A model generated the notes under the pieces. It was not told the DNA's origin. It saw only the letters and a list, made by a program, of their open reading frames with translations, and searched no databases. This document shows, piece after piece, positions 33,335 to 41,772 of a stretch of DNA of 46,552 nucleotides (positions are counted from its first letter, which is position 1; each line of letters begins with the position of its first letter). The stretch lies in assembly GCA_902800065.1 (NCBI GenBank), contig CADCDE010000016.1:1-46552 (forward strand). Reading direction: 5' to 3'. A program made the translations under genes and the position numbers. The DNA is from an uncultured Ruminococcus sp. GTDB taxonomy: Bacteria > Bacillota > Clostridia > Oscillospirales > Acutalibacteraceae.

Positions 33335-33382
33335 AGATTCCTCGCTTTGCTCGGAATGACATCCTGCTACGCTCGGAATGAC
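33335..33382. repeat. Core fragment of the MITE-like palindromic repeat
   Basis: Reads agattcctcgctttgctcgg followed by aatgac, an exact reverse-complement match to 26 bp of the elements at 11811 and 23883. A second shorter partial unit, gctacgctcggaatgac, follows at once. The terminal inverted repeats are missing. Confidence 0.7.
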
Positions 33383-33429
33383 AAGTTGCTTGTGCATTTT
33401 TCAGATTTGCTCATTTATAAATACAAATC

Positions 33430-33467
33430 AAAACGCCTGTAAGGAAATAATCTCCTTGCAGGCGTTC
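33430..33467. terminator. Bidirectional terminator hairpin
   Basis: AACGCCTGTAAGGA and TCCTTGCAGGCGTT pair with one mismatch. It sits between two convergent genes, the UPF0210 gene (plus) and the LRR surface protein (minus), and could serve both. Minus-strand T residues are only moderate. Confidence 0.75.
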
Positions 33468-33498
33468 ATTATTATTCTTTAAAAGCTATGATGAAGAA

Positions 33499-34345
33499 TC
33501 ATTTGACTTCAACTACAAAATACTGTTTTGCAATAGTTCCGTCAGAGTCTTTTACTTTAACACATACATCATAAGTTGTTGCATTTGCAGGTTTTATTGT
33601 AACAGTGCTGTTTTCTGTAAAATTCTGCTTTGTAGTCCAGTTTGTCTGAGCTTTCTGCTTGTAGAACACTGCATAGGTATATCCGCCTGAGCCGCCCATT
33701 GCAGAACAATCGACTGTTACAGTCTGACCTTTTGTAATGCTTGTTGCAGATATGGTTGAACTGCTTGCAAGAGCCTGTGTTACTGTCAATTCAAAGAACT
33801 TCTTTACAACTGTACCCTTGCTGTCCTTTACTTTGACGCATACATCATATTCAACTGCACTTGCAGGCTTGATGTCAACAACATTGTTTTCTGCAAAGCC
33901 CTGTTTTGTAGTCCACTTTGTATCGGTCTTTTTCTTGTAGAGGAATGAATATGTGTAACCGCCTGTACCGCCTGTTGCTGCACCTGTCAGTTTAACAGTA
34001 TTGCCTTTTACTATGCTTGTTGCGGAGATGGTGGAGTTATTTACAAGTGAAGCCTGAGCTGTTACTGTCACTTCAAAGAATTTCTTTTCGATATTTCCCT
34101 GACTGTCCTTAACTTTTACGCATACATCATATTCAACTGCACTTGCAGGCTTTATCGTAACAACATTGTTTGCGGCAAAGTTCTGAGCTGTTGTCCATTT
34201 TGTATCGGTCTTTTTCTTGTAGACTACCTGATAGAGATAATCGCCTTCACCGCCCTGTGCACTTGCAGTCACTGTAATACTTTCACCCTTGGTGATAGCC
34301 GTTGCTGAAAGTGTTGAAGTATTTGTAAGCGGCTCTGCAGCATTT
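33499..34345. repeat. Direct repeats within the surface-protein gene
   Basis: The last three Ig-like units (about 33499-33775, 33776-34054 and 34055-34345) are similar at DNA level. They share long runs around the words for KKKTDTKWTTKQ and VEYDVCVKVKDS. The four upstream units up to about 35520 are more diverged. This fits stepwise tandem expansion at the 3' end. Confidence 0.75.
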
Positions 34346-37300
34346 ACAACTGTTACTTCAAAGACTTTTTCAACTACTGTGCCGTCAGCGTCCTTTACTT
34401 TTACACAAATCTCATAGTCTGCTGCCTTTGATGGGAGAACAGAAACATTTTCGGTATTAGTCGAGAAATTCTGTTTTGTTACCCACTTTGTATCTGTCTT
34501 TTTCTTGTAGAGGACTGCATAAGTGTATCCGCCTGCACCGCCCTCAGCCGCAGGTGTTACATAAATTCTTCCACCAAGAGTGATTCCTTCATCTTCGCCT
34601 GTAATATAAGATGTATTTACAAGTTCCTGCTGAGTTGCTTCTTCAACAACAACATCAAACACTTTTACTTCACTTCTGCCGTTGCTGTCCGTTGCCACTG
34701 CTCTTAAACGATACTTGCCTGCATCAGATGGTGTAAATATGCAGGTGTTTTCAGTTGTATTCGGCAAATTATACACAGTAGACAAAGCACCTAATTCTTC
34801 ATCGTTAATAACCATATAGTTGAACTTATAGGTATAGCCGCCGCTGCCGCCTGTTGCACTTGCAGTAATTGTTACACTGTCACCGACAGTTATGGTTTCA
34901 GCACTGATTTCAGATGTATTTGCAAGTACGTCATATACGGTCATATTGAATGTCTTGGATTCAAATTTGCCGTCTGTATCTTTCGCTGTAACGAGTATCT
35001 GACATTCACCGATAAGTGATACACCGTCATCATCTGTCATTTTGAAAGAGATATTTGTTCTTGTTGTATCTTCGATAGCTGTATACCAGTTGTTGCTGCC
35101 CTTGATGTGATAGAATACGGAATATTTATAGCTGCTGTTACCGCCTGTTGCACTTGCAGCGATTCCAACTGAATCATCAGCATACATTGCAGTTGCACCC
35201 TGATTTTCACCTACCCAAATGGTTGATGTATTCTTAACAGCGGGTGTATCAACAGTCAATGTAAAGGTCTTTGCAACAAACTGTCCTCTGTCGTCTTTCG
35301 CATAGGTGTAAATTGTGTAAGTGCCTGCTTTGGTCGGAGTGAATGTCGTTGAGGTATTTGTGCTGTATGAGCATATCGAAACAGATGAACCACCATTGAG
35401 TGAGTACATAGCCGCATAGGTCATAGGCTTTTTGCCGCCTGTTGAGTTGAAATTAATTGTTATGCTGTCACCGAGTGTTATAGCTGTCTTGCTGATAGTT
35501 GAAGTATTTGAAATGCTCTCATAGAGAGGAGTGAAAGTGATATGAGAGTTGTTCGTTGCATAGGTGTCAGCCGCTGTATAAGCATAGCCTGTCATCTTAA
35601 ATCCGCTTACAGCCGTATAGACACTGTCTGAATAGGTATAACCAAAAGCGTATTCACCGATAGATGTTGTTGACTTTGGAATAGTAACGCTTGTCAGTGC
35701 TGTATTGGTGAAAGCGCATTTTCCGATAGTCTTAACGCCTGTACCGAGATTTACGCTTGCAAGTGAATTACAGCCGTAGAAAGCACCTGTTCCGATAGAA
35801 GTGACTGTGTTCGGGATAGTGATGGATTTCAGGCTTGTACAGAACTCAAAGGCATAACTGCCGATTGAAGTAAGACCTGACGGGAATTTAACAGTTGTGA
35901 GCTTGGATGCACCATAGAGAGCATAACCATCAAGAGCTGTCATACCGCTCGGAAGTGTAATACTTGTCACGTTAGTGCCATCGAAAGCATATCCTGCAAT
36001 GCTTGTTACAGGAAGTCCGTCTATTTTGTTGGGGATAACAACAACAGTATCAGTGCCTGTATATTTGTCAATTTTGATACTCTTGCCGTCGGAGCTTTTT
36101 GAATATTGAAGCAGTGATTTGAAAGGAATATCGTAATATTCCGCATAAGCCTGAGCTTCTGTGTCGGGATAGCCTGAAATTTCGGTAAAGTTCTCGTCAC
36201 GGGTATATGTTTTATCAGCATACTTGAAACCGAAAACATAACTTCCTGTATTTGTCACGTTTTTGGGGATATACTGTGAAGTAAGAGCGGTATTGCAGAA
36301 AGCCGAACCGCCTATAGTCGTAACACCTGAACCGATAGTCAGACTTGCAAGTTTGGAACAGCCATAGAAAGCTGCAAAATTTATCTGCTTAACATTGCTT
36401 GGGATAGTAACGCTTGTAAGTGCCGAATCAAAACCGAAAGCATAAGTGCCTATTTTTGTAACCTTGCTCGGAATGGATATGCTTTCGAGTTTGAACATAC
36501 CATAAAAAGCTTCCTCACCAATTTCAGTCATACTGCTCGGAATGGTAATGCCTGTTGCAATGGTATTATAAAAGGCTTTTTTGCCTATGCTTGTAACGGT
36601 ACTCGGCAGATAGATATTTTTAAGTTTTGTACAGCCGTAGAAAGCACTGTCACCAATACTTGTTATCTTTGTTGAGGATAAATATATACCGTCAAGTGTG
36701 GTATTGCCTTTGAAAGCCTCTGCACCGATAGCGGTAATAGTCTTGCCCTTTACTTTTTCAGGCAGTGAAGGACCGTTATAAGGACCGCTGTACTTTGTTA
36801 CTGTGAGAGTACCGTCGGAATTTGTGGAATATTCAAAATGATAGCCGTAATTGATATTATTGTTTTTCGCATACGTTTCGATAGAGGTATCTTTCAGACA
36901 ATAGAGTTTAAATCCTGATTTCACACCGTCAAAAGCAATGGTAGAAATTTTTGTCACGTTGTCATAGATAACGGGCTTTGCACTTGATTTGTGGAATGCC
37001 CAGTCGACGATTTCCGTACAGGTATCTGCAACATTGAAAGCTGAAGTTCTGCCAAGAGGACAGTAAATAAACTTTGTCTTGTCCTTGTTGTAAAGCATAC
37101 CGTAGGTGTCTGTCGAATAATCTCCGTTTGTGCCTTTTATTGTTATACTCGAAAGGTTGTTTGCATCGTCAAACGAACATACGGATTCACCGCTTGCCTG
37201 ATAGAAATCGGGGTTGCCGCTGAATGTTATAGACTGCAGACTTGAATACTGGAAAGCACTTCTGTCAACATAGGTGACAGTTGACGGAATGGTGATACTT

Positions 37301-37914
37301 GTTGCTTTATAGCTTGTGAAAGCATACATACCGATTCTTGTAACGGTATTCGGGATATAGATGAAGTCCGAACCTGTATAATACAGTGACGGTTTTGACG
37401 GATAGGCAACGATTTCAGTACCGCTCTTGTTGAGGAGAATACCGCCTGCCGAGGAGGAAAGCGAAAAATACGCATTATTGGTAGCAATAACGAAGCTGCC
37501 TATTTCTGTATTTTTGAATCCTCCGAAAAGCACCTGCAAGCTGTTGGGCAAGCTGAAAATTCTGGCTTTAATGCCGCTGAAGCCGTCAGCCTGCATTCTT
37601 GTAACGGTGAACTGACTTCTGTCGAGAATGTAATCCTTGCCGAGATTTTTGGAATAAATCACCGACGGCATAGCGAAAGTCGTGGTAGAAAAGTCCTTGT
37701 TTGTACCGCTGTAGCTGACCGCCTCAGCCGTACCGTCAGAGTAAAGTGCATAGGTAATGTTATTATACGTGTGGAGTTCATAGCTGGCCGCTTCGGCGGT
37801 GATATTTGTACCGACAAAAGAGCCGACTTCTGTCATAATGCCTGCACTGCCTATTGTGGCAACTGCCAATGCAATCGCAAGCATTTTTCTCAAGGTTTTA
37901 CTTGATTGTTTCAT
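33499..37914 (-). CDS. Large secreted BspA-like leucine-rich-repeat protein with seven Ig-like repeats
   Basis: A 1471-aa secreted protein. Residues 1-42 are a signal peptide (LRKMLAIALAVATIGSAG then AEA-A). About residues 190-790 hold LRR_5/BspA-type repeats (YGCTKLKNIYLPSTVTSIG and many like it) in three blocks. From about 800 to the end are seven domains of 90-100 residues of one pattern: NTSTISATSIT, then GGSGGYTY, then YKKKTDTKWTTKQ, then CVKVKDSDGT. No LPXTG motif, dockerin or S-layer domain ends it, so it is released or bound by the repeats. The ATG at 37912-37914 has GGAGG 8 bp upstream. BspA-like proteins bind host or other cell surfaces; the target here is unknown. Confidence 0.88.
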   Translation of the reverse strand: MKQSSKTLRKMLAIALAVATIGSAGIMTEVGSFVGTNITAEAASYELHTYNNITYALYSDGTAEAVSYSGTNKDFSTTTFAMPSVIYSKNLGKDYILDRSQFTVTRMQADGFSGIKARIFSLPNSLQVLFGGFKNTEIGSFVIATNNAYFSLSSSAGGILLNKSGTEIVAYPSKPSLYYTGSDFIYIPNTVTRIGMYAFTSYKATSITIPSTVTYVDRSAFQYSSLQSITFSGNPDFYQASGESVCSFDDANNLSSITIKGTNGDYSTDTYGMLYNKDKTKFIYCPLGRTSAFNVADTCTEIVDWAFHKSSAKPVIYDNVTKISTIAFDGVKSGFKLYCLKDTSIETYAKNNNINYGYHFEYSTNSDGTLTVTKYSGPYNGPSLPEKVKGKTITAIGAEAFKGNTTLDGIYLSSTKITSIGDSAFYGCTKLKNIYLPSTVTSIGKKAFYNTIATGITIPSSMTEIGEEAFYGMFKLESISIPSKVTKIGTYAFGFDSALTSVTIPSNVKQINFAAFYGCSKLASLTIGSGVTTIGGSAFCNTALTSQYIPKNVTNTGSYVFGFKYADKTYTRDENFTEISGYPDTEAQAYAEYYDIPFKSLLQYSKSSDGKSIKIDKYTGTDTVVVIPNKIDGLPVTSIAGYAFDGTNVTSITLPSGMTALDGYALYGASKLTTVKFPSGLTSIGSYAFEFCTSLKSITIPNTVTSIGTGAFYGCNSLASVNLGTGVKTIGKCAFTNTALTSVTIPKSTTSIGEYAFGYTYSDSVYTAVSGFKMTGYAYTAADTYATNNSHITFTPLYESISNTSTISKTAITLGDSITINFNSTGGKKPMTYAAMYSLNGGSSVSICSYSTNTSTTFTPTKAGTYTIYTYAKDDRGQFVAKTFTLTVDTPAVKNTSTIWVGENQGATAMYADDSVGIAASATGGNSSYKYSVFYHIKGSNNWYTAIEDTTRTNISFKMTDDDGVSLIGECQILVTAKDTDGKFESKTFNMTVYDVLANTSEISAETITVGDSVTITASATGGSGGYTYKFNYMVINDEELGALSTVYNLPNTTENTCIFTPSDAGKYRLRAVATDSNGRSEVKVFDVVVEEATQQELVNTSYITGEDEGITLGGRIYVTPAAEGGAGGYTYAVLYKKKTDTKWVTKQNFSTNTENVSVLPSKAADYEICVKVKDADGTVVEKVFEVTVVNAAEPLTNTSTLSATAITKGESITVTASAQGGEGDYLYQVVYKKKTDTKWTTAQNFAANNVVTIKPASAVEYDVCVKVKDSQGNIEKKFFEVTVTAQASLVNNSTISATSIVKGNTVKLTGAATGGTGGYTYSFLYKKKTDTKWTTKQGFAENNVVDIKPASAVEYDVCVKVKDSKGTVVKKFFELTVTQALASSSTISATSITKGQTVTVDCSAMGGSGGYTYAVFYKQKAQTNWTTKQNFTENSTVTIKPANATTYDVCVKVKDSDGTIAKQYFVVEVK

Positions 37915-37961
37915 AGAAAATTCCTCCTTTAAAAAAAGTTTTATGAAATACATCTGTTTAG

Positions 37962-37990
37962 ATTATATCATATTATACAGTTTATTGCAA
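37962..37990 (-). promoter_or_regulatory. Promoter of the LRR surface protein gene
   Basis: TTGCAA (37985-37990), a 17-bp spacer and TATAAT (37962-37967) on the minus strand, 47 bp before the start. Confidence 0.75.
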
Positions 37991-38022
37991 TATCCCCAAA
38001 AAGTTTCTATAACTTTTACATT

Positions 38023-38067
38023 AAAATCCCCTGAAATTATTGCACATTGACAACAATTTCAGGGGAT
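38023..38067 (-). terminator. Terminator after glgB
   Basis: ATCCCCTGAAATT and AATTTCAGGGGAT form a perfect 13-bp stem with a 16-nt loop, followed by TTTAATG on the minus strand. Confidence 0.8.
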
Positions 38068-38078
38068 AATATCTTCAT

Positions 38079-39851
38079 TTATAAAATTTTCACGAGAGTT
38101 GCGGAATACGGCGGAAGTGTTGCATAGAGCGTTTCAGAATTGAGTGAGCAAAGTTCCTTGTTGTTGGGCATCCAGCCGCCATAGATATTCCAGTCACTGC
38201 AAAGGATAGTATTTGCTTTTTTGATATTTGGGAGCTTGACGGAATAATCCTGCATTTTATTGTTGAGATTGAATATTGCAAGGAGTTTGGATTTTTTGGA
38301 GCTTCTTATTATCGCATAGATAAGCTTGTTTTCACTGTGACAGTCAGCCCATTCAAAGCCCTCCGGCTTGTAATCATCCTCCCACATTGCACTGTCATAG
38401 AGATATATCGAGTTGAGCTTCTTTATATATTCATGGAACATACGGTTTTTATTGTCACCAAGGAGATACCAGTCCTGCTGACGTTTTTCATCCCATTCAC
38501 GGGTTTGTGCAAGCTCATTGCCCATGAAATTAAGCTGTTTGCCGGGGTGCATGAGCATATAAGTATAAAGTGCCTTTGCCTGACAGAGCTTTTCGTCATA
38601 GTTTCCGTAAATCTTATTGAGGATAGTACCTTTTCCGTGAACAACCTCATCATGCGAAAGTGGAAGGAGATAATTTTCATCCTTGAAGTAGAGCATTGAG
38701 AAAGTAAGTTTATGATAAGCCTCAATTCTCTTTTCGGGAGGGAGTGCAAAATAATCAAGTGTATCATGCATCCAGCCCAAGTCCCACTTGTAATCGAATC
38801 CAAGACCGCCCTTCTGAGTATCACCTGTAATACCCTTGAAGCTCGTTGAATCTTCTGCAATGGTCATACAACCTTTGTTTATTTTTTTCAGACCGTCATT
38901 CATAGTCTTGACGAAATCAACTGCCATGCTGTTCACGCCACGCCTTTCATCACCCTGCCAATAGATTATACGGCTGATAGCGTCCATTCTGATACCGTCA
39001 AAATGATATTCCTTGAGCCAATAGTTTGCATTGGACTGCAGGAAAGTTCTCACTTCACCACGAGAGTGCATGAAATTACAGCTTCCCCATTCGCTGACAC
39101 CGACATCATTGCTCGGATACTCATATAAATTTGAGCCGTCATATTTAGCCAGACCATAGCTGTCTATTGCAAAGTGTACGGGAACAAAGTCGATTATTGC
39201 ACCGATATTATTTTCATGAAGCCTGTCAATAAGTGTCATAAGCTGAGTGGGATTACCGTAACGGCTTGTAGGAGCAAAATAACCTGTTGTCTGATATCCC
39301 CAGCTTTCATCACACGGATGCTCACCCAAAGGCATAAACTCAACGTAATTATATCCGCATTCCTTGAGATACGGTATAAGAACATTGCCAAGTTCCTCAT
39401 AGTTGTACCAACTGTCAGGCTGTTCACCGGGCTTTCTGAATGAGCCTGCATGAATTTCATATATATTGAGAGGTTTGTTTTTCATATCGGAGCGTTTTTT
39501 CATCCACTCGCTGTCATTGAAATTATGTTCCTTGAGATTCCATACGATAGATTTGTGGTCAGGTCTTCTTTCCATGAAATATCCGTAGGGATCACAGTGA
39601 TCAACATATTTTCCATGTGAATGTATACGGTATTCGTATCTTGAACCGCAGTGAACATTGGGAACAATTATTTCAAAAAACTGACCGTTATGAGCCTTTT
39701 TCATTTCAATTACACGACCGTCAAGCAAAAGTTCAACTTTCTGAGCCTGTGGAGCAAATGTACGGAAGGTAGTCTGATTGCCCTCGAAGTGACAGCCGAG
39801 CCATTCGTATGAATCAAAAATCTTTCCTGTGTAAAAACCCATAAAATCCAT
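38079..39851 (-). CDS. glgB: 1,4-alpha-glucan branching enzyme
   Basis: A 590-aa GH13 enzyme with an N-terminal CBM48 (FRTFAPQAQKVELLLDG). It cuts alpha-1,4 glucan and rejoins it by alpha-1,6 bonds in glycogen synthesis. The catalytic words are GIRMDAIS (nucleophile Asp, near residue 290), AEDSTSF (Glu, near 331) and LSHDEV (near 400); EHPCDESWGYQTTGYFAPTS is typical of GlgB. It is somewhat shorter than the 640-aa GlgB norm. The ATG at 39849-39851 has AAAGGGAG 9 bp upstream. No other glg gene is next to it. It is transcribed away from a TetR gene, with a palindrome between them. Confidence 0.93.
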   Translation of the reverse strand: MDFMGFYTGKIFDSYEWLGCHFEGNQTTFRTFAPQAQKVELLLDGRVIEMKKAHNGQFFEIIVPNVHCGSRYEYRIHSHGKYVDHCDPYGYFMERRPDHKSIVWNLKEHNFNDSEWMKKRSDMKNKPLNIYEIHAGSFRKPGEQPDSWYNYEELGNVLIPYLKECGYNYVEFMPLGEHPCDESWGYQTTGYFAPTSRYGNPTQLMTLIDRLHENNIGAIIDFVPVHFAIDSYGLAKYDGSNLYEYPSNDVGVSEWGSCNFMHSRGEVRTFLQSNANYWLKEYHFDGIRMDAISRIIYWQGDERRGVNSMAVDFVKTMNDGLKKINKGCMTIAEDSTSFKGITGDTQKGGLGFDYKWDLGWMHDTLDYFALPPEKRIEAYHKLTFSMLYFKDENYLLPLSHDEVVHGKGTILNKIYGNYDEKLCQAKALYTYMLMHPGKQLNFMGNELAQTREWDEKRQQDWYLLGDNKNRMFHEYIKKLNSIYLYDSAMWEDDYKPEGFEWADCHSENKLIYAIIRSSKKSKLLAIFNLNNKMQDYSVKLPNIKKANTILCSDWNIYGGWMPNNKELCSLNSETLYATLPPYSATLVKIL

Positions 39852-39885
39852 AATAAAAAACTCCCTTTCTAATTGACTGGTGTCT

Positions 39886-39919
39886 AATAATTTGTTATAG
39901 TATAAATATAACAATTATT
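39886..39919. promoter_or_regulatory. Inverted repeat in the glgB-tetR divergent region (candidate operator) with glgB promoter
   Basis: TTGTTATA (39892-39899), a 7-bp centre and TATAACAA (39907-39914) are perfect arms, and AATAAT on the left with ATTATT on the right extend them with a one-base offset. On the minus strand TTGAAA followed 18 bp later by TATAAC overlaps the site and is a likely glgB promoter. The regulator encoded at 40001 is the natural candidate to bind it. Confidence 0.55.
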
Positions 39920-40000
39920 TCAAGAAAAATCAATTTACAATTTTAGGCATCAGTAAAATAATTGACTGTATTCCAAAAATGACAAGGAGTATGATAATAA

Positions 40001-40531
40001 ATGGACTTGCGTGAGAAAAAAACAAAGAGAAGTATAAATAACGCTTTTTTGCAGATACGTTCAAAAAAGCCTCTTGAAAAAATAACTGTCAAAGAATTGT
40101 GTGAACTTGCAGAGATAAGCAAGGCTACATTTTATCTGCATTACAAGGATATATACGATTTGTCGGACACCCTTCAGCAACAGGTGATAACAGATATTGT
40201 GTCGCATCTTGAAAATCCCAAGGATATTATATATAATTTGCAGAGGTCAAATATAAAGATAATAGAGGGATATTATGCAAACCAGAATATCGTTCATATC
40301 CTGTTTTCTGATTCCCAATTTGCAAAATTGCCTGAATGTATCGAGTCGGAAATTAAAAAAATCGTCTTTGAACAATTTCCCGAATTAAAAAATGATGCAG
40401 CAACTAATATAAGAATCACATATCAGATGATGGGGAGCTTTTATGCCTTCTACAAATATGAAAAGCAATTCGGACATGAAACTGTTCTCAAGACGGTAAA
40501 TAATATAACAGAGTTATTTGAGAATATATAA
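40001..40531 (+). CDS. TetR family transcriptional regulator
   Basis: A 176-aa regulator. The N-terminal 60 residues are a TetR helix-turn-helix: TKRSINNAFLQI, then ITVKELCELAEISKATFYLHYKDIYDL. The remaining part is an all-helical ligand and dimer domain of the TetR_C_8-like kind. It lies 149 bp from, and divergent to, glgB, and a palindrome covers the glgB promoter, so it may repress glgB. The inducer is unknown. AAGGAG precedes the start by about 12 bp. Confidence 0.88.
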   Translation: MDLREKKTKRSINNAFLQIRSKKPLEKITVKELCELAEISKATFYLHYKDIYDLSDTLQQQVITDIVSHLENPKDIIYNLQRSNIKIIEGYYANQNIVHILFSDSQFAKLPECIESEIKKIVFEQFPELKNDAATNIRITYQMMGSFYAFYKYEKQFGHETVLKTVNNITELFENI

Positions 40532-40611
40532 TTTTTGTTGATTTTGTCTGTTTAACTAAAAAAATAAATAAAATTTATGTTAAAATTCATCTATATTTTG
40601 GTCAAAAATAG

Positions 40612-40620
40612 TGGTATAAT
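40612..40620 (+). promoter_or_regulatory. Extended -10 promoter of the APH-like gene
   Basis: TGGTATAAT is a perfect extended -10 box (TG-N-TATAAT) 32 bp before the start. The -35 region is weak, as is usual for such promoters. Confidence 0.55.
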
Positions 40621-40652
40621 ACAAGTGTAAAATACGAAAGGAGAAATATGCA

Positions 40653-41399
40653 ATGGAAGTTATTTCAACAAGAAAAGAAAAAGTTATATATCGTGACGGT
40701 GACAATGCTGTCAAGATATTTTCAGAAAAATTCCCTAAATCAGATATTTTGAATGAAGCACTCAATCAGGCGAGAGTTGAAGAAACAGGTCTGCCGATAC
40801 CTGCACTTAAATCTGTATCAGTCGTAGACGGACAATGGGCTATTACTATGGAATATGTCGAGGGTAAGACCTTGCTTGAAATTATGAAGGAAAATCCCGA
40901 TAACATCAAAGAGTATATGAATTTGTTTGTTGACCTTCAGCTTGAAGTACAGAGCAAAAAATGTCCTCTGCTGAATAAACTTAAAGACAAGATGAACAGA
41001 AAAATATCAAGTCTCGGAAATATCATAGATGCTACAACAAGATATGAGCTTCATACCCGTCTTGAAAGTATGCCGAAGCATGATAAGGTTTGCCACGGTG
41101 ACTTCAACCCCGGAAATATCATCATCGACAATGAAGGAAAGGCACATATCATCGACTGGTCCCACGCAACTCAGGGAAACGGTGCGGCTGATGCTGCAAG
41201 AACGTATCTGCTTTTTGCACTGTACAATAGAAAAGAGCTTGCTGATATGTACCTTGATATGTTCTGTAAAAAGACCGATACCGCAAAGCAGTATGTACAA
41301 CAGTGGCTGCCGATAGTTGCAGCTTCACAGCTTGTCAAGAGAAAAGACGGTGAGGAAGAATTCCTCAAAAGCTGGATAGATGTAGTTGATTATTCATAA
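40653..41399 (+). CDS. Aminoglycoside-phosphotransferase-like small-molecule kinase
   Basis: A 248-aa kinase-fold protein of the APH/choline-kinase superfamily (the group once named TIGR02172). The ATP-binding Lys is in NAVKIFSEKF, the hinge in MEYVEGKTLLEIM, the catalytic loop is CHGDFNPGNIIID, and the metal-binding Asp is in HIIDWSHA. Members phosphorylate small hydroxylated compounds; the substrate is unknown, and an antibiotic resistance role should not be assumed. GAAAGGAG precedes the ATG at 40653; a nearby ATG at 40648 is out of frame. Confidence 0.85.
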   Translation: MEVISTRKEKVIYRDGDNAVKIFSEKFPKSDILNEALNQARVEETGLPIPALKSVSVVDGQWAITMEYVEGKTLLEIMKENPDNIKEYMNLFVDLQLEVQSKKCPLLNKLKDKMNRKISSLGNIIDATTRYELHTRLESMPKHDKVCHGDFNPGNIIIDNEGKAHIIDWSHATQGNGAADAARTYLLFALYNRKELADMYLDMFCKKTDTAKQYVQQWLPIVAASQLVKRKDGEEEFLKSWIDVVDYS

Positions 41400-41420
41400 T
41401 CTTAACCTCCATATATATAT

Positions 41421-41463
41421 AAAATCCGCTTGCAGATAAAAAATTCTGTAAGCGGATTTTTTT
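41421..41463 (+). terminator. Terminator after the APH-like gene
   Basis: AAATCCGCTTGCAGA pairs with TCTGTAAGCGGATTT with one mismatch, followed by a run of T residues. Confidence 0.9.
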
Positions 41464-41474
41464 GTAACAGTTTT

Positions 41475-41502
41475 TTGAAACGGGAGTATTATGTAGTATA
41501 AA
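41475..41502 (+). promoter_or_regulatory. Promoter of the Cys/Gly-rich mini-protein gene
   Basis: TTGAAA (41475-41480), a 16-bp spacer and TATAAA (41497-41502) lie right behind the preceding terminator, so the small gene has its own start of transcription. Confidence 0.6.
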
Positions 41503-41527
41503 CATTCCAAAAGGAGGAAAATTTATT

Positions 41528-41689
41528 ATGTGTAACAATGGATTTTTTGGCGGTAACGGCGGCTGTGGCTGGATAATTCTTCTCATCATCATCCTTTGCT
41601 GCTGCGGTAACAATGGCGGCTGCGGCTGCAACAACAACGGCTGTGGCTGTGGCTGCGGTGACAACAATGGCTGCGGTTGCGGCTGCTGA
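41528..41689 (+). CDS. Cysteine/glycine-rich mini-protein with one membrane segment
   Basis: A 53-aa ORF not usually called by length filters. It starts MCNNGFFGGNGGCG, has one hydrophobic run (WIILLIIIL) ending in CCC, and finishes in repeated GCGCNNNGCGCGCG units. Thirteen of 53 residues are Cys and all three last pairs are GC. An AAAAGGAGG site lies 10 bp before the ATG, with a promoter and a flanking terminator on each side, so it looks like a real gene. Similar short proteins in Clostridia are sometimes labelled high-cysteine or chorion-like; their role is unknown. Metal binding, or a spore coat or surface component, is possible. Confidence 0.7.
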   Translation: MCNNGFFGGNGGCGWIILLIIILCCCGNNGGCGCNNNGCGCGCGDNNGCGCGC

Positions 41690-41723
41690 TCAATGCATAA
41701 TGTATAATTCATAATGCATAATT

Positions 41724-41766
41724 AAAAAAAGCGGGCTTTCCGATAATATTTTCGGGAAGTCCGCTT
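41724..41766 (-). terminator. Terminator after rpiB (also usable from the plus strand)
   Basis: AGCGGACTTCCCGAA and TCGGAAAGCCCGCT form an imperfect stem followed by seven T residues on the minus strand. The region before it on the plus side (41693-41722) is a simple CATAATGTATAATT-type tract. Confidence 0.85.
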
Positions 41767-41772
41767 TCGCTT

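Noticed and set aside
33379..33470. Possible CRISPR-like spacing of short repeats
   Set aside because: There are only one and a half repeat units, without regular spacers or cas genes.
40653..41399. Aminoglycoside resistance gene
   Set aside because: Only the general APH fold is seen; the protein matches a broad family of metabolic kinases and is not close to known resistance enzymes.
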